Assembly (NCBI RefSeq): GCF_002878395.1
Contig: NW_025860021.1
Location: 223,820-287,819 of the forward strand
Origin: Capsicum annuum
Taxonomy: Eukaryota; Streptophyta; Magnoliopsida; Solanales; Solanaceae
Length of the DNA stretch: 64,000 nt
Reading direction: 5' to 3'
Of the stretch, positions 55,506 to 64,000 are shown in pieces (position 1 is the stretch's first letter; each line of letters opens with the position of its first letter). A model generated the notes under the pieces. That model was given only the letters and a program-made list of their open reading frames with translations. It was not told where the DNA came from and did no database searches. The translations under genes and the position numbers were made by a program.

Positions 55506-58500
55506 TGTCATGACCCAAAACTAAGGGTCATAATGGCACTTGTCATGGTGTACCTTCAAAAATAAGCCTATCACCAAAATTAATACACAAAATAGGGAAA
55601 AGATAGGAATAGCACTAACACAAATCTTTTAAATGAATTCAAACCATATAAGATAATTAGTGTAGAAAGAATGTAATCAACAATACAATAATAACTCCCA
55701 AAACCTGATGTCAAAAGTATAAGAACTTTATCTAGTACAACTCGAATCCAAAAGAAATAAATAAGATATCTGAATATAATAGAAACTCTATCTCTAAAAG
55801 AAATATAAAGACATAGTGTAAAAAAATAGTAGAATACATATGGATGCCTAAAAGTTAACTACTACCTTGAAAGCACAAAATATCAACTAAATCAACCATG
55901 TTGAGGTGCACTCGTTCTAGGACATGCACCAAAAGAGTGCAGTAAGTATGAGTATGATCCAGTTATAGTCAATAGGTATCATAGGCTGATCGAGCAAAGT
56001 ACATAATAAAACATACAAAATACACATAAAAGGCACATCACCTATAATTAAAAAAATCCCATAATGGTAGCCCACACCGCTTGGAATTATAGTTCTAAAC
56101 TACATATCTCATATATTGCAATAACATACACAAGTAGAGAATTGACATACCTCAAACTTTAGGACATGTCGTATGGGCACCTCAAGCACACTTGTATCAG
56201 AGGTCGCCCCATAACCCAACTAAAACCCCTCTCCACATCATAGGAGTTGAAAGAACTCCAATTCACAGATTAATATTATAAGTCAACATTAGATTCATAG
56301 TAATAACTACTCCTTCCCAAGTTTGTAGTTGCACATAATACCTCTATACAAAACCAAAGTCAATAAATGTACGTGTTGGGATAAGCCCCCAACTACAGCA
56401 AAACCAAGTCTTAAGAGACTAAACCTAAAGAAAAGAACTAAGAGATGAATGTCTTCCAAATGTAAAAAAGCTTACCCCTTCTAGTCAATGCACGAACCAC
56501 TAGATCATCTAATCACTGTGCAGGAAAAGAAGAAAATGCTATGGTGCCAACGTTGCGTGGGGATGTAGCATCTGGAGATAGTTATGAGATGAAACACTAG
56601 CATGTAACTAAAGGATAAGTGATAAGATACATCATCAATCAACAAAAATTCAATATACATACATATATATATCACAGTCCAACACATTCATACACTTATC
56701 CATACCTAAAGATATAGCCTATGCTAGTTAAGATATTAAGTTTTGTCACTATTCTCAAGATAGCAGAGGACTACTACCTTCCACTCTTATCGATTCATCA
56801 TGCTCGATAGACCAAGGACTTTAGCCACATTTACAGTATTATTACATCGGGGAATTTACCCATGTACACACATTCATTATGTTAAGGGCTTTAGCCACAC
56901 ATACAATTATTCAAACAAGGGACTTTAGACACACACATTCATCATTAAGAAAAGTAACTTTAACCATACATATTCATCTAGGCAAGGGACTCCAACCTCA
57001 TACTCATTTGTTTGACAAGGGACTCTAGCCACATGCCATATTTTGACTTTACTACAAGCCTCTTCATAAGGTAAGGTACTTTGACCTCAAGAGATATTCT
57101 TAAGAAATGAACTTTACCTTGAATTCACATTTGCATAGGGACTTTAATGCAAGGACATATCATGGGGCAAGGAAATTTGAGCTCAAGCCATCACGTAAGG
57201 CAAGGGACTTTGACCTTAATACATTATAACCATTATTAGTTGACATTTAGGACTTTACCCTCTTGTATGTGCATCAACACACATTCAATACAACATTTAA
57301 TGACTTTAGCCATTTATCCGATTTAACACCATACAAGACCTTATGGTCATTATGGGAGCCTTCACTGCTCAAACATCTCAATAAGCTAATTCCTTCATAC
57401 AAGTAGGTACAATGAACAACATGTACATATAGTATTGTCAAGTATAACTAAATAAAGATAGCACAAAATAGATATGATAAGTCTATATGGCAATTCAAAA
57501 ACAATAAGGTAAGTGCAATAAATAAGATGATGATGATAAGGCATGAGTTCATTCCATAACCTCTGTATATTCCTATGGAGACAAGCCTTCTGATGTGAGA
57601 CCTATGGGGAAGTTTGTTAACCAATATAAAATCCATAATCCATATCCATATATCCTTCTCGGTACATCCCTCGAGAAGGGTTTTATAAGTTATTGCAATA
57701 TCTCCTCCCTAGCACATCCCTTGAAGAGGGATTTACAGTGGTGTTCTCAATATTTATCAGGTGTTGCCATGGTAGTACCAATGTCTCATGAATAAGTATG
57801 ATGTGAGGATGTCATGCTCAAAAACAATCACAATGAATATTTCCACAATCAACCACATAATATATTTCCACAACCAACCACAATGATATATAACACAACC
57901 ACATGAGCCAATATCAACTCATTACTTCCACCATCCATGAAATTCAAAATGATTCATATATCAATAAAGTATAATTATAACACAATACACTAAAGGTTCC
58001 ATAATAGGTATTCCCACAACATAATATAATTATTAACATATATATCAGGCTAACAATATCACATAGGACCCCACACAGTCACATATATCATATAATATCT
58101 AAAAACTAATAATTACATAACATATAGGCCCCCACACGAGCTCAACACATTAAGATAGAAAATTTTATGATTAGTTTCCATCTTAATAAGATGCATTTTG
58201 TATAAAAATTAACTACCAAATCCCATCTAAAGAGTTAAGCCATAACTTACCTCAAAAGTCAAAATTGATCCGCAACACTTCAACCACAAAACCCTAATTC
58301 TTATAAACGACCCCGAAATCAAAAAAACCCAAAAATATAAAATCTATGTATCAAAATAAGGCTGACGATACCCATATTGCCTAATTTTTACTCGGGGTCA
58401 AAATGGACCCCCAAGATGAGTTTTTGTAAAAAATGATAAAAATCACAACTTTACTTCAAAATGTGTTCCCCATACCTATAGGAATCTACATCTGAAAACC

Positions 58501-59474
58501 AAAGTCAAATAAAGTCAAAATGAGATACAAATCAAACAAAAACTATTTTTGAGATTTATCAGGTAAAAATCTTTAAAATCTATTTTAAAATCAAAATCAA
58601 AGTTATTTTGAAGATGAAATAGTGGAAAAACTAGTAATTATAGGATTAAGTATATTATTCAAGTGAAAAGGTTTAGAATTTTGGGCTAAATAAAGTACTA
58701 AGGATTTGGTATTTTTGAAAAATTAATCAAGAAATTTGATAAAGAAAAGGTAAATTCTCACCTTAAATCTATATGAGAATCATGAAATTTATGTTAGTCT
58801 ATCTTTCCAAGCACCTACAAACTTCACTTCTAAGATCTTACACTATTTTAGGATTTAGATCTCAAGAGGCAAGATGAAAAATTAGAAAAATAGGGCAAAA
58901 GGGGTCCATTTATACTCATACTAGGTTACCCTTTGTGATCCAGGTAACACCAGCAACCTGGTGAATTAAATTTTCTAAGTCTAAAATGGGCTTCGATGGG
59001 GTACTCAAGATTTATTTGAAATTTGATATACTCATATAAACTATGAAACCATACTAAATTTGATGTTTTGAACTTAATAGTGATATTAGAATTTCAAAGA
59101 AAGTCATTTTCACAAAGTCAACCCCCAAAACCTAAAATTATAATTTTCCAAATCGAGGGTAGAAATGAGATTTAAAAGATAGAAAACCACACCAACTATG
59201 TTACCAACATAAAATAGATATTCTGGATCCTCTTTCATGGTCTATTCAGCTATCTGTTACACAAATCAAAAGATAACCACAAATGTATAAAATAAGGCTC
59301 TTGAAGCCTCCAAAAATCACAATATTACACAAATAGTACTAAAATATATCAAAAATTATATCAATCACCCTCACACCTCAAAAATACCATAATGAAACTA
59401 TAGAAAGGGTTAAAATAGTCAAATCACATAAAGTCACAAATTTCATATATTTTATAAAATTTTAGGTCATTACA
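55506..59474 (-). mobile_element. 5' LTR of C3 (3,969 bp)
   Basis: It begins TGTCATGACCCAAAAC and ends GGTCATTACA on the plus strand (intact TG...CA). It includes an extra block 56,138-57,398, absent from the other LTR, bounded by direct repeats ACAAGTAG (56,130-56,137 and 57,399-57,406). No coding. Confidence 0.85.
56700..57330. repeat. degenerate about 45-bp repeat (GGGACTTTAGCCACA motif) in the C3 5' LTR
   Basis: Variants of AAGGGACTTTAGCCACA recur roughly a dozen times, for example near 56,815, 56,883, 56,924, 56,995, 57,027 and 57,196. Spacing is 35-70 bp. It lies wholly within the block missing from the other LTR. Confidence 0.7.
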
Positions 59475-60737
59475 AGAGAGGTCATCGTAGATCCTTCTAT
59501 TCAAGCTGTTGGGCTGGAAGAGGTATATGCACTTAGTTACATTATGATACTTGGTTAGTTTATAGTAGTATGTATTATACCTTTCATTCACCCTTGCATG
59601 AGCATTACCTATCACCATTATACGTCTATATCTATAGCCTTATGGGGGTTGCATAGGTATAGCTGATTAGTATTGCTTTTGTTATGTTCTGTGTTGATTG
59701 AAACTTTTAGGTTATGGTCCCCGATTAGGTATTACTTTTTCAAGCTAGATGGTTACTATATTGTGTAATTATTAAGGTTAGTTTGTGATAGGTTGATTAA
59801 TAGACTGGTACTGTAGTATGTGGTACAATTTTGATTCCTTTCTTTACAATTGCTTTGTTATGGATAATTATATCATGTTTAAATGTATGTATTAGAGATC
59901 CTCATTATGCTAGTACTAGTTCCTACTTTAATTACGAGGCCTTAAGATGCTAGTATGACTACTTTAGGTTGTGCCTTTAGGTTAGCCATATTTATGTATA
60001 TACATATATGTATGTAGTTATGACATTACCATATATGTCCCCTTCCTTCATAAGTTCATGATGTGTATTCATTTCTCATCGTTGTATATTATTATATATC
60101 TTTCATCTGCTTTTTATTTGTATATGGGCTAGCAACATATGATATTGTGCTTAGGCTCCTGAGTATGGATCGAATATGATAGTTTATTATTATTGCCTCC
60201 TTAGTTTTACTATGTAAGTTCCATAGATAATTAAGCATATCTTACATTCTTACTTGCATGTTTTTTATATTTGCATTATCTTTGGCATTCAATCGATAAT
60301 TGCCTACTAAGTACTACATGTTTGGTACTTATAGTACAATTTTGTAGCCTGCAGTTTATAGTATAGGTTCTCACCATGGATGTGTTCAACATGTGGGGCA
60401 TCTACGAATTAGATAAATAAGGGGAGCTCCTAGCACTCAGAGTATTGTATTATCTCTCTTATGTACTAGACTATTCGCTATGATGTATTCAGAGATGGGT
60501 CGTATCAGTACATTCATTTAGTAATTTATTTTGTAGTCTTATTATATTAGAAGCTTGTATTGATTCCACCAGGTTTTGGGACTATCTTATGTATTTTTGT
60601 CTTTCAGTACATTTATTCCACCTTCTTTCTTTATTTCTCTTAGTAGTCCGCTACTAGTTGTTCCAAACTATGGGTTGTCTTACCTACTGGTGGCTTATAG
60701 TAGGTGTCCTCATGACTTGAGAAATTTGATTGTGACA
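59475..60737 (+). mobile_element. plus-strand chromovirus LTR, 5'-truncated
   Basis: It contains AATTGCCTACTAAGTACTAC near 60,298 and TACTGGTGGCTTATAGTAGG near 60,686. It ends ATTGTGACA at 60,737, the plus-strand counterpart of the LTR ends of P, C2 and C3. No PBS follows. The 70-codon frame 60,576-60,788 crosses the LTR end and is not a gene. Confidence 0.58.
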
Positions 60738-61261
60738 CAGTATGAGTTCCCACCATTTATGCTAACCTTAAGATGTGTCGTTAACTAGAATTTTGGGTGA
60801 GCTTTCGGTGTTTAGAGCTAATCTTCTCCTTTTAATGTTGTTGATAGTCTTATTTTGTATATCCTGAATCTATTTTGTAGTTTGACACTATCTAGTACTC
60901 TTTTTGTTATAGTGACTCTAGTACTAAATTTACATGTCTCAGCGGATCAGTTTTTTGTATCCTTTCCCTTTTTTGTACAACATATATATATACATCTTCT
61001 TATCACATATTACTAAAAAAGCTTAAGGCTTGGGTTTTGACATTGTGAGGTGGGTTATGGCTTAACTTTCTTGAGACTAGACTGGGTAGTCAATATATAT
61101 ATATATATATATAAACATGCTATGGGAATGGGTAATAATCATGAAAACCATATGCCAATGATATTATTTTGGTTGTGTGCCCATATGGGGGGCTTATATT
61201 GTTGTTGGCTATGTGTTTCCCATATGTTGGCTTTATCTAATAGATTCCAACTATAGAATAT
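60738..61261 (+). mobile_element. unassigned LTR-like debris with (TA)n microsatellite
   Basis: Low-complexity T-rich sequence, a (TA)n run at 61,094-61,111 and a GTGTGCCCATATGGGGGGCT patch near 61,177, which resembles chromovirus LTR interior. I see no domain in the 68-codon frame at 61,050-61,256. Confidence 0.35.
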
Positions 61262-61760
61262 TGACTTCCCAAAGCAGGCGAGTCAAGGGGAAAAGCTGTC
61301 AGCTAGACTAAAGAGGAAGGATACTAAGAACCAGATCGACTAAAGGCCTTGGCTTAGAGCGAAACTAGGGCTGAAAGGATCGGAGTTGAAAAAACTCTTT
61401 GACTGAGTGGATCGACTAAAAGCTTTCAAGTAAGGGAGCCAGAGAAAGAGAGAGCGGATCTGAAAGATTAGAATGAATCTGCTACAGCAGAAGAGTTCGC
61501 AGAAGAAGTTGCATTGGATGCTTATGATATTACATTAGAAAGAATAAAAGAGGAATAAAAGGCAATGAAGTGGGAAAAGAATTGAATAAAGAAGTAAGAG
61601 CAAACTTATGAACTGCAGTTCTGCTTTCTAGGGATTCAAGCTTGCGAAATGCCTTATCATTCTGACTCAAGAGTCAAACTTTGGACACAGGTGTGAGATT
61701 TGACCCTACGTTTTCTTTTGCCTTCCACCCCCAAAAAGCGAAAGGCAGGAATTAATTATG
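61262..61760. other. possible organelle-derived insertion (mitochondrial-like composition)
   Basis: GC content rises and the text turns purine-rich (AAAGAGGAAGGATACTAAG, GCGAAACTAGGGCTGAAAGG, AGGGAGCCAGAGAAAGAGAG), resembling plant mitochondrial intergenic sequence and unlike all neighbouring LTRs. No RNA or protein gene is recognised. Edges are approximate. This is a composition-based inference only. Confidence 0.3.
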
Positions 61761-61835
61761 CCTTATATGCATGTCTATTTTAAAAGTACATTGCTTATGC
61801 TAAATAATGTATGGTTTCCATATTGAGTAGATTGT

Positions 61836-62625
61836 TTATAACACTCAACTTACACATCAATTTAGTGCAATGCGGTCGTTTCAATATATTTACTCAACTT
61901 TGGAGTTGGGTCGAATCCACGAGGAATAATGTGAGTGGTGATTAAAATATTTAAAACTATAGCTACAAGTTAAATTCAAACAAATGATACGAAAAGATAA
62001 AATAGGGGTTTTTAATGATTGGACAAAAGTTATTAACACTTCAATTCGCCTTAGAACTCAGATCTTAAACTGTAATATTTCAAATCAATGATATAGAGAA
62101 ACTAGAGTTCTAATCACTATGATTGGTCATCCTCCATTGAATAATAGTTGTAGTATTGTATTCTCGTGACTTATGGGAAACACCAAATTATCAGTATCGA
62201 CATTTCTTCCAAGTGTTTCTTAACCTACCTAGATGTTGAGCTCCTTAATTCTCTCGAACTTAGGAACCTTCTATTCACACTAATTTTATTTCGAGTTGAT
62301 TAATCTTGTTGCAGCATTAATCATTAAATGGGACTTAACCTTCCTAAATCCTCGCTGATAATTCACTAACTATATTTTATTTCTCAGTTCGAGCAAATCA
62401 ACATAAGGCGAGATTTATTGTTTGCAACCAACAAAAAATAATTAATACAAAATAATTATCAAGATGCTCCCATAATCACCCGAACCCTAATAAACTATTA
62501 AGACAATACAATAGTAATCATAGATCCCACAACCCTAGTTATGGGTTTTAGTTCCACATGAAAGAGAAAGCGATAACAATAACTGAATTCATAATTCAAA
62601 GTGATTAAACTTACAAAGATGAAGT
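61836..62625 (-). mobile_element. LTR of Athila/Tat-like element A3 (truncated)
   Basis: The left end TTATAACACTCAACTT aligns with TGATAACGCTCAACTT at 62,626. It carries AACTTTGGAGTTGGGTCGAA at about 61,897-61,916, the equivalent of the A1 LTR-end block. The body has the CCCTAATAAACTATT and TAGATCCCACAACCCTAG stretches of the A1-type LTR. On its high side it is fused to a second LTR end. Confidence 0.6.
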
Positions 62626-62698
62626 TGATAACGCTCAACTTGCACGTCAATTTAGTATAAAGCGGTCGTCGTCAATATATTTACCCAACTTTGGAGTC
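62626..62698 (-). mobile_element. second, partial copy of the A3 LTR end
   Basis: 73 bp starting TGATAACGCTCAACTTGCAC repeats the start of the LTR at 61,836 and then breaks off in the GGAGT tract at 62,698. It indicates a rearranged LTR-LTR junction. Confidence 0.7.
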
Positions 62699-63842
62699 TC
62701 CAAGTTCAATCACTTTAAATCCAACTATGTATATTAATGAATATCAATAATGCGACACAAGGAAATCAATATATGGCCTCAAATTAGCTACAATAACCAT
62801 GCCTATATACAAATTACACTTCCCAAATAAGTGGACAACTAGCAATGCAACCGATGTGCCCTTATTGTAAAGAAGTCCCTCCTTACTCATATGTGTACTC
62901 AAGTATGGCAATGAGGGGCTGGTCAAGAGACACTCACTCTCAGAAAGAAGTTCCATTCAATGTATGCCAAATACCATAAGCTTGCCCTTATTTTCATTAC
63001 CGAAGCTTTGAGACAGTTAAGTTAGGATCATTATAGGACTTTTCTTTAGCTTGTAATGTAGGGTTGGGGCTGGTATGATACACAAGGATATTTAAAGTAA
63101 CTAAGCCTCCTTGGCACTACACTATTTTGGGGTCTCACTTATCAACCTTTACCTTATTTATCCCTTTCTTGATTAAAGAACATTCAAGTTGGGTGCAGTT
63201 TTTATTCATTTATTTTCTCTTTTTTACAACTTTTCTTTTCTCATTCTTTTTCTACCACACCCACCCTTGCATATTTTTTTTACCTTTCTTCGTACTCACT
63301 TTACATCACGCACCCCTATGATAGCCACCCTCAACTTAGGCTATTAGCCTATGTCAAAGTGCACAATGTCCAAGGAGGACCAGGACCAAAATAGGTTCAT
63401 TGTGATACAAATGGGATGGTGATAGGTATAATAAAAAGAATAGACATTCAGGCTTAAAATCAGGATCAAGGGATATTATTCACACATGGAAGGTCATTTA
63501 GGCTAAAAGTGGACTAATATCAACAACGGCTTATGATCCTTTCCTAACCGCTATCCTATAACCAAGGCAAGACCAACTAGGCAAGTTATAGATTTAACAC
63601 ACAATAGGAACTAGGTAGTATCTCACACACACATGGCACAAAGGTACATCACAAGCTACTACCCATTCGGTTCATGCAATTATTTGAAGTTATTATCATG
63701 TCCCTAGTACTAATTCCATAAAAATATTCACAGTAGTAACATATAGATGCACATCACACTATTACCAGATAGACAATTAGAGAGGTATTTATCATTCCAA
63801 GATAAATCAACAAAAATATATAAACTGTCCTAGATACTTATT
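62699..63842 (-). mobile_element. 3' internal block of A3, homologous to A1 and A2
   Basis: ACGCACCCCTATGATAGCCACC at 63,308-63,329 and GTGCACAATGTCCAAGGAGG near 63,359 match the A1 block at 7,868-7,950 and, inverted, A2 near 27,550-27,620. The remainder is non-coding. The 64-codon frame 63,127-63,321 is a T-rich low-complexity translation. Confidence 0.62.
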
Positions 63843-63856
63843 CCCCCCCCCCCCCC
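63843..63856 (-). repeat. poly-C run (element-strand poly-G), probable internal PPT of A3
   Basis: Fourteen consecutive C residues. On the element strand AACTT precedes G14 and AATAAG follows, at the position where A1 and A2 have their internal G-rich PPT. The exact length is uncertain because homopolymers are error-prone in assemblies. Confidence 0.6.
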
Positions 63857-64000
63857 AAGTTAACTACAACACATCAGAAAACAAACACAATATGCCTAAA
63901 CATGCCAACTCTACTAGGAATAAGATTTCGGGGATAAGAGGACATCAATACCCACAAGGAGTCTCACCCTCAACTTAAAATCATGCATTGTGCATTGTCC
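63857..64000 (-). mobile_element. internal sequence of A3 running off the window
   Basis: Continues upstream of the internal PPT on the element strand. No coding motif in the 144 visible bases. Confidence 0.4.

Larger units (their letters stand above)
48288..59474 (-). mobile_element. Tekay/Del-type chromovirus C3
   Basis: Minus strand, high to low: 5' LTR 55,506-59,474, PBS 55,491-55,502, gag from 55,296, protease, RT, RNase H, a partial integrase, chromodomain-like tail, PPT 51,047-51,060, 3' LTR 48,288-51,046. The 3' LTR is 1.2 kb shorter than the 5' LTR and lacks its terminal about 35-40 bp where it meets C1. Part of the integrase is deleted. Protein regions are close in type to C2. Confidence 0.87.

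Noticed and set aside
1..64000. Host protein-coding, tRNA or rRNA genes
   Set aside because: No exon-like frames with recognisable non-transposon domains, and no clear tRNA or rRNA sequence, were found on either strand. Weak exons could be missed by eye.

Overview
The window is repeat-dense plant nuclear heterochromatin. It is AT-rich, I find no credible host gene, and almost every base can be assigned to nested, decayed transposable elements. The protein remnants are Ty3/gypsy chromoviruses of the Tekay/Del type (LTRs of 2-4 kb, iMet-type primer sites, an integrase tail with a chromodomain-like EEP.xILD motif) and gag-protease-only Athila/Tat-like elements with tRNA-Asp-like primer sites. 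The LTR sequences look Solanaceae-like (Capsicum or Solanum). That taxonomic call is inference from familiarity with these families, not from a search.

Layout. 1-776: end of a plus-strand chromovirus LTR. 777-15,422: minus-strand chromovirus P in the unusual order integrase-PPT-LTR-PBS-gag. Its integrase is split by A1, a complete 8.5-kb gag-pro element (5,969-14,498, 5-bp TSD GTAAT). 15,423 to about 28,150: plus-strand gag-pro element A2. Its gag is split by a 6.1-kb CACTA DNA transposon (18,382-24,520, 3-bp TSD AGA) packed with tandem repeats. A 100-N gap lies at 24,971-25,070, and the 627 bases on its two sides repeat each other. About 28,150-30,505: plus-strand chromovirus debris with three degenerate zinc knuckles. 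30,506-37,863: minus-strand chromovirus C2, its integrase interrupted by a solo LTR (31,864-33,232, TSD CAAAA). 37,864-39,747: plus-strand LTR. 39,748-48,287: minus-strand chromovirus C1, the best preserved, with PPT, chromodomain, integrase, RNase H, RT, protease, gag, PBS and both LTRs. 48,288-59,474: minus-strand chromovirus C3, with a deleted integrase and unequal LTRs. 59,475-61,261: plus-strand LTR debris. 61,262-61,760: a compositionally different stretch that may be organellar. 61,836-64,000: 3' end of a third Athila/Tat-like element, A3, running off the window.

Nothing here is likely to be an active gene. Every gag, pro and pol region carries stops, frameshifts or deletions, although some keep catalytic motifs (FIDD in C1 RT, DLG in the A1 and A2 proteases). 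The most unusual structure is a shared architecture in A1, A2 and probably A3: gag-pro only, then an internal G-rich polypurine tract, then a long conserved non-coding 3' block. Other points of note are a three-monomer higher-order repeat in the CACTA subterminal region, a long imperfect hairpin in A1, and possible extra tRNA-Asp complementarity in the LTR ends next to the primer sites. The relative order of insertions (P before A1; A2 before the CACTA; C2 before the solo LTR) follows directly from the nesting.
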